Positions 17,751 through 25,848 of a stretch of 62,822 bases of DNA are shown in pieces. This DNA is from Azohydromonas aeria (GTDB lineage: Bacteria; Pseudomonadota; Gammaproteobacteria; Burkholderiales; Burkholderiaceae_C): the NCBI RefSeq assembly GCF_009760915.1, contig NZ_VIDQ01000040.1:1-62822 (forward strand), written 5' to 3'. The position numbers and the translations under genes are program-made. Position 1 is the stretch's first letter, and the number at the start of each line of letters is the position of its first letter. The notes under the pieces were generated by a model. That model saw only the letters and a list, made by a program, of their open reading frames with translations. It was not told the DNA's origin and made no database searches.

Positions 17751-18767
17751 ATGGCCGAGTTCGATCTGGAGAGCCTCAGCGCGCCGCTGGCCGGCGAGGC
17801 GCCGTGCGGCGCCAACCTCGAATACGAGCCGGCCTTCCTGGCGCTGCAGGAGGCCGGCGCGGGGCGGCCCGAGCAGCAGTACGGCGACACGCTCATCGCC
17901 GCCCGCGAGCCCGACTGGCCCGCCGTGCGCGATCAGGCGCTGGCGCTGTGCGCGCTCACCCGTGACCTGCGCCTGGCAGTGTGGCTTGTTCGCAGCGGCG
18001 CGCGGCTGCAAGGGCTGGCCGCGGCGGTGCAGGGGCTGGAACTGGTGCGGCTGCTGCTGGAGCGGCACTGGGAGCACGTGCACCCTCAGCTCGACGCCAG
18101 CGACGACGACGACCCCACTGCACGGCTCAACGCGTTGCTGCCTCTGCTGCACGCCGACGCTGGCTTGGCCGACCTGCGCGCCGCACGGCTGGGCAGCGCG
18201 CGCGTGGCGGTGAGCGTGCGCGACATCGAGCTGGCACTGGGCCGCGCCGAGCCACTGCCCGGCGAGCCAGTGCCCACCGAGGACGGCGTGCTGCAGGGCG
18301 TTGCGGCAGCGCTGGCCGCCACACCCGCGCTGCGCGGGCACATGCTCGCCGGCGAGGTTACGGTGCAGGGCCTGTCGCGTGCCATCGATTCTCGCCTGGG
18401 CGTGGCGCGCGCGCTGGATTTCAACCCGCTGCTGCGGCTCATGCACGTGGTCGCCCAGGCGGCGTGCCGCGTGCCGGCACCGCAAGCCGGCCCCGTCGCG
18501 CCGGCACGGGTTGCGGCGGATGAGGAGGCGCCCACGCCGCTTGCCGCAGCCGCCGCGCCCGGCGCCATCACCTCGCGTGAGGACGCCGTGCGCGCGCTGC
18601 AGCGCGTGTGCGACTGGCTGGAACAGCATGAGCCCAGCCATCCCGCGCCGCTGCTGATCCAGCGCGCGCTGCGGCTCATGAGCAAGAACTTCATCGAGAT
18701 CATTCGCGACCTGGCGCCCGACGGCCTGGGTCAAGTTCAGAAGCTTGCCGGCAGCGGCAAGGAGTAG
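17751..18767 (+). CDS. tssA: T6SS protein TssA
   Basis: ImpA-type TssA, 338 residues, which caps and primes sheath assembly at the baseplate. The N-terminal ImpA_N domain (LSAPLAGEAPCGANLEYEP, then DWPAVRDQALALC) is clear, with GARLQGLAAAVQGLEL and the HWEHVHPQLD block after it. The end (HPAPLLIQRALRLMSKNFIE) is the conserved short-TssA C-terminus. I start at ATG 17751 (MAEFDLESL) because the extra upstream residues of the open frame are not family-like. It heads the tssABC-hcp-EFG-clpV run. Confidence 0.92.
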   Translation: MAEFDLESLSAPLAGEAPCGANLEYEPAFLALQEAGAGRPEQQYGDTLIAAREPDWPAVRDQALALCALTRDLRLAVWLVRSGARLQGLAAAVQGLELVRLLLERHWEHVHPQLDASDDDDPTARLNALLPLLHADAGLADLRAARLGSARVAVSVRDIELALGRAEPLPGEPVPTEDGVLQGVAAALAATPALRGHMLAGEVTVQGLSRAIDSRLGVARALDFNPLLRLMHVVAQAACRVPAPQAGPVAPARVAADEEAPTPLAAAAAPGAITSREDAVRALQRVCDWLEQHEPSHPAPLLIQRALRLMSKNFIEIIRDLAPDGLGQVQKLAGSGKE

Positions 18768-18779
18768 GAGCGCTCCACC

Positions 18780-19286
18780 ATGGCCACCTCCAGCCAGAAG
18801 ACCATCGCCCGCAACCGCGCTCCGCGTGTGCAGATCGAGTACGACGTGGAGCTGTACGGGGCGGAAAAGAAGATCCAGCTGCCCTTTGTGATGGGCGTGC
18901 TGTCGGACCTCTCGGGCAAGCCGGCCGAGCCGCTGCCGCCGGTGGCCGATCGCAAGTTCACCGACATCGACGTGGACAACTTCGATGCCTGCATGAAGTC
19001 CATGAAGCCGCGCGTGGCCTTCGCGGTGCCCAACACCCTCACCGGCGAAGGCAACCTGATGGTGGACCTCACCTTCGAGGGCATGGACGACTTCTCGCCC
19101 GCGGCCGTGGCGCGCCGAGTGGAGGGGCTGCGCCAGCTGCTGGAGGCGCGGCAGCAGCTCGCCAGCCTGCTGACCTACATGGACGGCAAGGCCGGGGCCG
19201 AGGCGCTGATGTCCCGGGTGGTCCAGGACGAGGCGCTGCTGAAGTCGCTGGCCGCCACGGCCAGGCCCGCCGACGAACAGGCTTGA
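18780..19286 (+). CDS. tssB: T6SS sheath small subunit TssB
   Basis: Contractile sheath subunit TssB (VipA/ImpB), 168 residues. It has the family's basic start (SSQKTIARNRAPRVQIEYDV), the block LPFVMGVLSDLSGKP and DRKFTDIDVDNFD. The C-terminal helices end with the ClpV/TssC contact region. It pairs with TssC one gene downstream (22-bp gap) to form the cytoplasmic sheath. Normal length, no defects. Confidence 0.97.
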   Translation: MATSSQKTIARNRAPRVQIEYDVELYGAEKKIQLPFVMGVLSDLSGKPAEPLPPVADRKFTDIDVDNFDACMKSMKPRVAFAVPNTLTGEGNLMVDLTFEGMDDFSPAAVARRVEGLRQLLEARQQLASLLTYMDGKAGAEALMSRVVQDEALLKSLAATARPADEQA

Positions 19287-19308
19287 TGAGCTGAACGGGA
19301 GCACCGCC

Positions 19309-20805
19309 ATGGCCGAGGAAAGCGTTGCGCAAACCACCGCCCTGCAGGGCGTCGAGTACGGTGGCGGCGAGTTCGCCGCGCTGCTGGACAAGGAGTTTCG
19401 CCCGAAGTCGGACGATGCGCGCTCCGCCGTCGAGACCGCGGTGCTGACGCTGGCGCAGCAGGCACTGGCCCATACCGCGCTGATCGGCACGGACGCGATC
19501 ACGTCCATCGAAGCCATGATTGCCGAGCTCGACCGCAAGCTGTCGCAGCAGGTCAACGCCATCGTGCACCACGCCGACTTCCAGCAGATGGAGAGCGCCT
19601 GGCGCGGGCTGCACTACCTGGTCAACAACACCGAAACCGACGAGATGCTGAAGATCCGCGTCTTCAACATCTCCAAGCAGGAGCTGGGCAAGACGCTCAA
19701 GCGCTACAAGGGCACGGCCTGGGACCAGAGCCCGCTGTTCAAGCGCGTGTACGAGGAGGAGTACGGGCTGTTCGGTGGCGAGCCTTTCGGCTGCATGGTG
19801 GGCGACTACTATTTCGACCACAGCCCGCCGGACGTGGAGCTGCTCGGGGAGATGAGCAAGATCGCCGCGTCGGCCCACATGCCCTTCATCTCCGGCGCAC
19901 GGCCCTCGGTGATGCAGATGGGCTCGTGGCAGGAGCTGGCCGATCCGCGCGATTTGAGCAAGAAGTTCACCATGCCCGAATACGCGCCGTGGCGCTCGCT
20001 GCGCGAGTCGGAAGACTCGCGCTACATCGGGCTGGCGATGCCGCGCTTTCTTGCGCGGCTGCCTTACGGCGCCAAGACCTGCCCGGTGGAGGAATTTGAC
20101 TTCGAGGAGGAAACCGCCGGTGGCAGCCACGCCGCCTACACCTGGGCCAACTCGGCCTACGCCATGGCGGTCAACATCAACCGCTCGTTCAAGCTCTACG
20201 GCTGGTGCTCGCGCATCCGCGGCGTGGAGTCCGGCGGCGCGGTGGAGGGCCTGCCCACGCACACCTTTCCCACAGACGAGGGCGGCGTGGCGATGAAGTG
20301 CCCGACCGAGATCGCCATCAGCGACCGGCGCGAGGCCGAGCTGGCCAAGAACGGCTTCATGCCGCTGCTGCACCGCAAGAACTCGGACTTGGCGGCCTTC
20401 ATCGGCGCGCAGTCGCTGCAAAAGCCCGCCGAGTACGACGACGCGGACGCCACGGCCAACGCCAACCTGGCTGCGCGGCTGCCGTACCTGTTCGCGTGCT
20501 GCCGCTTCGCGCACTACCTCAAGTGCATCGTGCGCGACAAGATCGGCTCGTTCAAGGAACGCGACGACATGCAGCGCTGGCTCAATCGCTGGATCATGAA
20601 CTACGTGGACGGCGACCCGGCCAACTCCTCCGAGGAGGTCAAGGCGCGCAAGCCGTTGGCGGCCGCCCAGGTGGTGGTAGAGGAAGTGCCCGGCAACCCC
20701 GGCTACTACACCTCGAAGTTCTTCCTGCGGCCGCACTACCAGCTCGAAGGACTGACGGTGTCACTGCGACTCGTCTCCAAGCTGCCGTCGCAGAAGGAGA
20801 AGTGA
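19309..20805 (+). CDS. tssC: T6SS sheath large subunit TssC
   Basis: Sheath subunit TssC (VipB/ImpC), 498 residues. Characteristic blocks are AWRGLHYLVNNTETDEMLKI, GEMSKIAASAHMPFISGARP, EFDFEEET and the C-terminal NPGYYTSKFFLRPHYQLEGL. With TssB it builds the contractile sheath that pushes the Hcp tube. Full length; conserved throughout. The following 109 bp hold a perfect palindrome before hcp. Confidence 0.98.
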   Translation: MAEESVAQTTALQGVEYGGGEFAALLDKEFRPKSDDARSAVETAVLTLAQQALAHTALIGTDAITSIEAMIAELDRKLSQQVNAIVHHADFQQMESAWRGLHYLVNNTETDEMLKIRVFNISKQELGKTLKRYKGTAWDQSPLFKRVYEEEYGLFGGEPFGCMVGDYYFDHSPPDVELLGEMSKIAASAHMPFISGARPSVMQMGSWQELADPRDLSKKFTMPEYAPWRSLRESEDSRYIGLAMPRFLARLPYGAKTCPVEEFDFEEETAGGSHAAYTWANSAYAMAVNINRSFKLYGWCSRIRGVESGGAVEGLPTHTFPTDEGGVAMKCPTEIAISDRREAELAKNGFMPLLHRKNSDLAAFIGAQSLQKPAEYDDADATANANLAARLPYLFACCRFAHYLKCIVRDKIGSFKERDDMQRWLNRWIMNYVDGDPANSSEEVKARKPLAAAQVVVEEVPGNPGYYTSKFFLRPHYQLEGLTVSLRLVSKLPSQKEK

Positions 20806-20859
20806 CCCGCGGGGAATCTGAGCGGGCAATCGAGGCACCGACGCGTCGCGTGTGCTTCG

Positions 20860-20874
20860 TCCGACGGCGTCGGA
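20860..20874. repeat. perfect palindrome between tssC and hcp
   Basis: TCCGACG-G-CGTCGGA, seven-base arms around one base, about 40 bp before the hcp start. It could be an operator or a small RNA hairpin that separates the abundant hcp message from tssC. No T tract follows. Confidence 0.4.
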
Positions 20875-20914
20875 GCGGTGGACGGCGCGCAACCTGCAAC
20901 GGGAGAACCCGACC

Positions 20915-21403
20915 ATGGCCAGTGTGGACTACTTCCTCAAGATCGAGGGCGTCGACGGCGAGTCGAGCGACGACAAGCACAAGGGTGAGATCGAGCTTGA
21001 ATCCTGGAGCTTCGGCAGCACCAATGCCGGTTCGTTCAGCAGCGGCGGCGGCGGCGGCTCGGGCAAGGTAGCGATGCAGGACTTCAACTTCGTCAAGCGC
21101 GTGGACAAGGCCTCGCCCAAGCTGTTCGCGTCGTGCTGCACCGGCGAGCATCTGAAGTCGGCCACGTTGGTGTGCCGCAAGGCCGGCGGCGAGCAGCAGG
21201 AGTTCCTCACTATCGTGCTCAGCCCGGTGCTGGTGAGCTCGTTCCAGACCAGCGGCGCGTCGGGCTCGGAGGTGATCCCGATGGACCAGGTGTCGCTGGA
21301 CTTCGGCAAGATCGAGGTCAAGTACAAGGAGCAGAAGCCCGACGGCTCGCTCGGCGGCGAGGTCATCGGCGGCTGGGACGTGACCACCAACAAGAAGGTC
21401 TGA
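20915..21403 (+). CDS. hcp: Hcp tube protein (TssD)
   Basis: Hcp family tube subunit, 162 residues, secreted as stacked hexamers inside the sheath. Typical blocks are VDYFLKIEGVDGESSDDKHK, IELESWSFG and the C-terminal GKIEVKYKEQKPDGSLGG then GGWDVTTNKKV. A glycine-rich loop (SSGGGGGSGK) precedes MQDFNFVK. ATG 20915 is taken over an upstream in-frame start because the family begins MASVDYFLKI. The second hcp-like gene begins one base after its stop. Confidence 0.96.
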   Translation: MASVDYFLKIEGVDGESSDDKHKGEIELESWSFGSTNAGSFSSGGGGGSGKVAMQDFNFVKRVDKASPKLFASCCTGEHLKSATLVCRKAGGEQQEFLTIVLSPVLVSSFQTSGASGSEVIPMDQVSLDFGKIEVKYKEQKPDGSLGGEVIGGWDVTTNKKV

Positions 21404-21404
21404 G

Positions 21405-21920
21405 ATGTCCGCCGCGCCCGGCTCGCGTTCCGACGTGTTCCTGCACCTGCAGGCGCGGCGCGCCGGCAAGATCAGGGGAGAGAGTGCCACCGAGGGGCAC
21501 GAGGGTGACATCGAGGTGCTGTCCTGGGACTGGGGCGTGAGCGCCAGCGCCGCACTGGGTGCGCTCGGTCCCGCGGAGCGTCGCGCGTACAAGCCGCTGG
21601 TGCTGCGCAAGTACGTCGATGCCGCCTCAACCGGGCTGCTCAACGCGCTGGTCACCAACGACGAGGTGCGCGAGGCGGTGCTGGCCATGCGCAAGGCCGG
21701 CGGCGAGGCGCTGGACTACTTCACCATGAGGCTTGGCGCCGCGCGGCTGGTGGCCGTGGACATCGAGGTCGATGCGCAGGGCCTGACGCTGGAGCGCGTC
21801 ACGCTGACCTTCACCCGCATCGAGATCGAGTACCGGCGCCAGGAGGGCACGGGCCAGGGCGGCGGAGCCTTCACGTTCAGCGACGAGGTGCTCGGAGGCT
21901 GGCATGGCGGGCGAACGTGA
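21405..21920 (+). CDS. second, divergent Hcp-like protein
   Basis: Divergent Hcp-fold protein of 171 residues. It keeps the Hcp plan: DVFLHLQARRAGKIRGES, a GDIEVLSWDWGVS strand, YKPLVLRKYVDAAS, then FTRIEIEYRRQ and DEVLGGWHGG at the end. It differs strongly from the adjacent Hcp and lacks the usual CCTG block. It starts one base after the hcp stop, so the two are co-translated. It may cap the tube, mix into it, or form a separate tube carrying cargo; the sequence does not say which. Confidence 0.85.
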   Translation: MSAAPGSRSDVFLHLQARRAGKIRGESATEGHEGDIEVLSWDWGVSASAALGALGPAERRAYKPLVLRKYVDAASTGLLNALVTNDEVREAVLAMRKAGGEALDYFTMRLGAARLVAVDIEVDAQGLTLERVTLTFTRIEIEYRRQEGTGQGGGAFTFSDEVLGGWHGGRT

Positions 21921-21959
21921 CTGCGCGAGGACCGCCGCAGATTCCGCGGACGACGCGGC

Positions 21960-22478
21960 ATGGGCATGAACCCGCGCGACCGGCTGCAGCCCGCGCTGCT
22001 GGACCGCCTGGTCGATGACGATCGCGAGCACTGCACCGAGCCCTTGGAGCGGCGCGTGCTCAGCCGCGCGCAATTGCGCCAAGCCGTGCTGCGCGACCTG
22101 GGCTGGCTGCTCAACGCGGTGCAGCCGCTGGACCGCGCGGGACAGGCCCAGGCGGGATTGGCCGACAGCGTGCTGAGCTTCGGGCTGCCGCCGTTGTCGG
22201 GGCAACTGGTTTCTCGCATCGACGTGGCACAACTGGAGCGCGCCATCGCCCAGGCCATCCAGCGCTTCGAGCCGCGCATCCTGCGCGACACGCTGCAGGT
22301 GCGTGCGCTGGAGGCCACCAGCGTGCTGGACACGCACAACGTCATCGAATTCGAGATCCGCGGCCACCTGTGGTCGCAGCCCGTGCCGCTGGAGATCCTG
22401 CTGCGCACGCAGATCGACCTGGAGGCGGGGCAGGTGGAGGTGCGGGACGTCGGTGCAGCGGCGTCGACAAGGGTGTAG
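21960..22478 (+). CDS. tssE: T6SS baseplate protein TssE (gp25-like)
   Basis: Baseplate wedge protein TssE of the gp25/GPW family, 172 residues. The block LRQAVLRDLGWLLNAV is the conserved helix, and ERAIAQAIQRFEPRILRDTL and IEFEIRGHLWSQPVPLEI are typical of the C-terminal half. It joins TssF, TssG and TssK in the baseplate. The upstream gene is 40 bp away. Confidence 0.93.
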   Translation: MGMNPRDRLQPALLDRLVDDDREHCTEPLERRVLSRAQLRQAVLRDLGWLLNAVQPLDRAGQAQAGLADSVLSFGLPPLSGQLVSRIDVAQLERAIAQAIQRFEPRILRDTLQVRALEATSVLDTHNVIEFEIRGHLWSQPVPLEILLRTQIDLEAGQVEVRDVGAAASTRV

Positions 22479-22521
22479 CTCGCCAGGCAGGCCACCACAA
22501 GGCCGACGAAGGAGATCCGAC

Positions 22522-22794
22522 ATGCCGATGAAGCCGGTCGTCCAGCTCCGTCCCGGAGACCAGATCCGCGCCCGCTTTCTGTTGGACAAGGCGCGGGTGG
22601 CGCACTGGAAGTACGGTGCGGAAGCGCCCCCTCATTTCTCGATCGTGGCCGCGGGCGCGGTGCTCAGGATCTTTGAGGTACACGCCGTCATGCCCTACTG
22701 GGTCAAGGCCTGGTTGCCGCATACGCACGAAACGGCTTGGCTGAAGATCGCAGGCGAGGAACTGGCAATGAACTTCGATTTTGTTGCGGCGTAG
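22522..22794 (+). CDS. small conserved-looking unknown protein between tssE and tssF
   Basis: A 90-residue soluble protein beginning MPMKPVVQLRPGDQIRARFL. It has a strong AAGGAG ribosome site (22509-22514) seven bases before ATG 22522, which argues that it is real; a longer open frame upstream overlaps tssE and is not credible. No signal, membrane segment or known motif. Beta-rich in appearance (FSIVAAGAVLRIFEVHAVMP). Its place inside the baseplate gene run suggests a T6SS accessory role, but I do not recognise it. Confidence 0.7.
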   Translation: MPMKPVVQLRPGDQIRARFLLDKARVAHWKYGAEAPPHFSIVAAGAVLRIFEVHAVMPYWVKAWLPHTHETAWLKIAGEELAMNFDFVAA

Positions 22795-22826
22795 CCGGTG
22801 CAATCCCCACATCAGGAAGGCCGGCC

Positions 22827-24701
22827 ATGGACCCTCGCCTGCTGCGCCTCTACAGCGACGAACTCGCGCACCTGCGCGAGGTGGGGGCCGAGTTCGCGCA
22901 CGAGTTCCCCAAGATCGCGGCGCGGCTGGGGATGGACGGCACCGAGGTGGCCGATCCCTACGTTGAGCGGCTGCTGGAGGGCTTCGCCTTCCTGGCCGCA
23001 CGCGTGCAGCTCAAGCTGGAGAGCGAGCAGCCGCGCGTGATCGCGCAGTTGCTGGAGGCGCTGTATCCCAACTTCCTGGCGCCGCTTCCGTCGATGATGG
23101 TGGTGCGCCTGCAGGTCGATGCCACCGACCCGAACCTGCTCAAGGGCTTCACCGTGCCGCGCGGTGCGGCGTTGAGCTCGCAACACCGGCGCGGGCAGGA
23201 CACGCACTGCGAGTTCCGTACCGCGCATGCCGTGACGCTGTGGCCCATCGAGCTGCGCGAGGCCCGCTACGCGCAGCTGGCGCCGGAGCTGCTGGGTGCC
23301 AACCTGCCGGCGGCTCAGGCCTGCCAGGGCGGGCTGCGGCTGCGGTTGCGCACCGGCGGCGGCGTGCCCTGGCGCCACTTGGGGCTGGACCGGCTGGTGC
23401 TTTACCTCAGCGCCCCCGGCGACGTGGGCTTCAGGCTGCACGAGCTGCTGCACGGGGCGGCGCTGGGGAGCTGGGTGCGCACGGGAGCGGGCGACGACGC
23501 GGCGCCGGCTCTTCAGTGGCGTGACGCCGCCTCGCTGCGGCCGGTGGGTTTTGCCGCCGAAGAGGCACTGCTGCCCGAGACGCTGCGCCATTTTTCCGGC
23601 CATCGCCTGCTGCAGGAAGTGGCGGCGCTGCCGCAGCGGCTGCTGTTCGTGGAGATCGGCGACCTGGCGCCGCGGCTGGCCCGCGTGGCGGGGGATGAGA
23701 TCGAGATCCTGATCCCCTTCGCCCGCGCCGACGACGCGCTGGAGGCGCGGGTGGACATGCACAGCCTGGCGCTGTTCTGCACGCCGGCGGTGAATCTGTT
23801 CCGCAAGCGGCTGGACCGCATCCGGCTCGGTCCCGGGGCCTGGGAGTATCACGTGGTGCCCGACCGCACGCGGCCGATGGACTTTGAGGTGCATGCGCTG
23901 GAGTCGGTGCGTGGCTTTGGCAGCGGGGCCGTGGCGCAGCAGGATTTCCTGCCGCTGTACGCGAGCCACCATGGCGAGGCGGGCGCGGCGCACGGCTACT
24001 ACACCGTGCGTCGCGAGCCGCGGCTGCTGTCGCCGCCGCAGCAGCGCCAAGGCACGCGCAGCGCCTATGTCGGTGAGGAAGTGTTCCTGTCGCTGGTGGA
24101 CCCGCGTCATGCGCCGTACCGGGAGGACATCCGCCAGCTTTCGGTGTCGGCCTGGGTCACCAACCGTGACCTGCCGCTGCTGCTGCCCAATGAGCCCACG
24201 GCCTGGACGCTGGACGCGCCCGGCCCGGTCAAGGCCGTGGCGGCGCTGCAGCGGCCGACGCGGCCGGTGTCGCGCCGCCCTGTGGGCGAGCTGGGCTGGA
24301 GCCTGGTGAGCCTGCTGTCGCTGCCGCACCTGCCGCTGGTGGACGAGCCGCCCGCGCGTGCCGCCGCCACGCTGCGCCGGCTGCTGACGCTGTTCGGCCC
24401 GCCTGAGGATGGCGCCTGGGCGCGGCAGCTGCAGGGCCTGCAGTCGCTGCAGGCGCGCAACGCGGTGCGGCGGCTGCCCTTCAAGGGGCCACTGACCTTC
24501 GGCAGCGGCGTGGAGTTGACGCTGGAGCTCGACGAACTCGCGTTCCAGGGCGGCAGCGCCTTTGTGCTGGGCAGCGTGCTGGAGCGCTTTCTCGCCCGCC
24601 ATGCCGAGATCAACACCTTCACCCAACTCACGCTGCGCAGCGCCCAGCGCGGGGAATTGATGCGCTGGCCGCCGCGGGTGGCGACGCAGGCCACGGCATG
24701 A
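22827..24701 (+). CDS. tssF: T6SS baseplate protein TssF
   Basis: TssF (ImpG/VasA), 624 residues, the largest baseplate wedge component. It starts with the conserved MDPRLLRLYSDELAHLREVG, then EFAHEFPKIAARLGM and VERLLEGFAFLAARVQLKL, and ALYPNFLAPLPSM. The C-terminus (LGSVLERFLARHAEINTFTQ) is also typical. ATG 22827 matches the family start; the open frame upstream overlaps the small gene. The TGA overlaps an unused ATG; tssG begins 49 bp later. Confidence 0.97.
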   Translation: MDPRLLRLYSDELAHLREVGAEFAHEFPKIAARLGMDGTEVADPYVERLLEGFAFLAARVQLKLESEQPRVIAQLLEALYPNFLAPLPSMMVVRLQVDATDPNLLKGFTVPRGAALSSQHRRGQDTHCEFRTAHAVTLWPIELREARYAQLAPELLGANLPAAQACQGGLRLRLRTGGGVPWRHLGLDRLVLYLSAPGDVGFRLHELLHGAALGSWVRTGAGDDAAPALQWRDAASLRPVGFAAEEALLPETLRHFSGHRLLQEVAALPQRLLFVEIGDLAPRLARVAGDEIEILIPFARADDALEARVDMHSLALFCTPAVNLFRKRLDRIRLGPGAWEYHVVPDRTRPMDFEVHALESVRGFGSGAVAQQDFLPLYASHHGEAGAAHGYYTVRREPRLLSPPQQRQGTRSAYVGEEVFLSLVDPRHAPYREDIRQLSVSAWVTNRDLPLLLPNEPTAWTLDAPGPVKAVAALQRPTRPVSRRPVGELGWSLVSLLSLPHLPLVDEPPARAAATLRRLLTLFGPPEDGAWARQLQGLQSLQARNAVRRLPFKGPLTFGSGVELTLELDELAFQGGSAFVLGSVLERFLARHAEINTFTQLTLRSAQRGELMRWPPRVATQATA

Positions 24702-24750
24702 GCCGCCGGACCGTCATGGACCGGGCCGCGCGCGGCGCGAGGGCGCGCCC

Positions 24751-25848
24751 ATGAGCGCGGGCGCGGAGCCGGGCGTGGGCACCGAGGAGGCCGAAACGCG
24801 CCGGGCCACGCTGACGGGGCTGTTCGAGGCGGTGCGGCGCCAGCCCGAGGCCTACGACTTCTTCGCCCTGCTGCGCCAAGTGGAAGCGCTGGCCGGCGGG
24901 CCGCGACTGGGCCAGGCCGCGCGCCCGGCGCAGGAGCCGCTGCGCCTGGGCCAGGAGCCGGAACTGGACTTCGCGCCCGCGGCGCTGACGCGACTGGACA
25001 TGACCGGGCGCGCCGTGCCGCGCCTGGGAGTGCGCTTCTTCGGGCTGCTCGGCCCGCAGGGCCCCATGCCGCTGCACTTCACCGATTTCGTGCGCGAGCG
25101 CCGCGTACAGCGCGACGATCCGACGCTGTTGCACTTTCTCGACATCTTCCATCACCGGCTGCTGCTGCTGTTCTACCGCGCCTGGGCGCAGGCGCAGCCC
25201 GCCGTGCAGCATGACCGCCCCGACGACGACCGCTTCGCCGCCTGGCTGGGCGCGCTGGCCGGCGTGGATGGCGCGGCGCGCGCGCAGGACGCCGTGCCGC
25301 GCGGCGCGCGGCTGTACCAGGCCGGCTGGCTGGCCGCGCGCGCCCGCAACGCCGAAGGGTTGGAGAAGCTGCTGGCGCAATACCTGGGCGTGCCGGCGCG
25401 CATCGAGCAGTTCGTGCCGCACTGGCTGTCGCTGCCGCGCGGCGAGCGCACGCGGCTGGGATACGCGCGCAACCGTCCCGAGCGCCTGGGCAGCGTGGCC
25501 GTGCGCCTGGGCCAGGACGCGAGCACGGGCAGCAAGGTGTGGGACCGCCAGTTCCGGTTCCGCATCGTGCTGGGCCCGCTGACGCTGGCGCAGTACCGTG
25601 GCTTCCTGCCCGGCGGCGCGGCCCGCGCGCCGCTGCGCGACTGGGTGCGCGAAGCCATCGGGCAGCACCTGCAATGGGAGCTGCAGCTGGTGCTGGCCCG
25701 CGACGAGATTCCCGAAGCCCGGCCGGCGCGGCGGGTGCAGCTGGGCTTCACCGCCTGGCTGGGCCGCAAGCCGCGGCGCGACCGCGGCGACCTGTGCCTG
25801 CACGACCACGCCCTCACCCCTTCATTCCGTTGTGGAGCCCCGCCATGA
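24751..25848 (+). CDS. tssG: T6SS baseplate protein TssG
   Basis: TssG (ImpH/VasB), 365 residues, partner of TssF in the wedge. The N-terminus carries RQPEAYDFFALLRQVEAL, followed by VRFFGLLGPQGPMPLHFTDF, HFLDIFHHRLLLLFYRAW and the LLAQYLGVPARIEQF block. The end (WLGRKPRRDRGDLCL) is typical. The stop overlaps the clpV start (ATGA), so the two are translationally coupled. Confidence 0.96.
   Translation: MSAGAEPGVGTEEAETRRATLTGLFEAVRRQPEAYDFFALLRQVEALAGGPRLGQAARPAQEPLRLGQEPELDFAPAALTRLDMTGRAVPRLGVRFFGLLGPQGPMPLHFTDFVRERRVQRDDPTLLHFLDIFHHRLLLLFYRAWAQAQPAVQHDRPDDDRFAAWLGALAGVDGAARAQDAVPRGARLYQAGWLAARARNAEGLEKLLAQYLGVPARIEQFVPHWLSLPRGERTRLGYARNRPERLGSVAVRLGQDASTGSKVWDRQFRFRIVLGPLTLAQYRGFLPGGAARAPLRDWVREAIGQHLQWELQLVLARDEIPEARPARRVQLGFTAWLGRKPRRDRGDLCLHDHALTPSFRCGAPP

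Noticed and set aside
15069..19562. Very long minus-strand open frame (1497 codons) opposite the two-component and tss genes
   Set aside because: It is a shadow of GC-rich coding DNA: rich in Arg/Gln/His, no domain, no ribosome site, and it opposes well-supported genes. The same holds for the minus-strand frame that extends tssK to 61811.
22303..22521. Longer version of the small protein starting within tssE
   Set aside because: Overlaps tssE by far and is Arg/Cys-rich shadow sequence; the strong ribosome site is at 22509.
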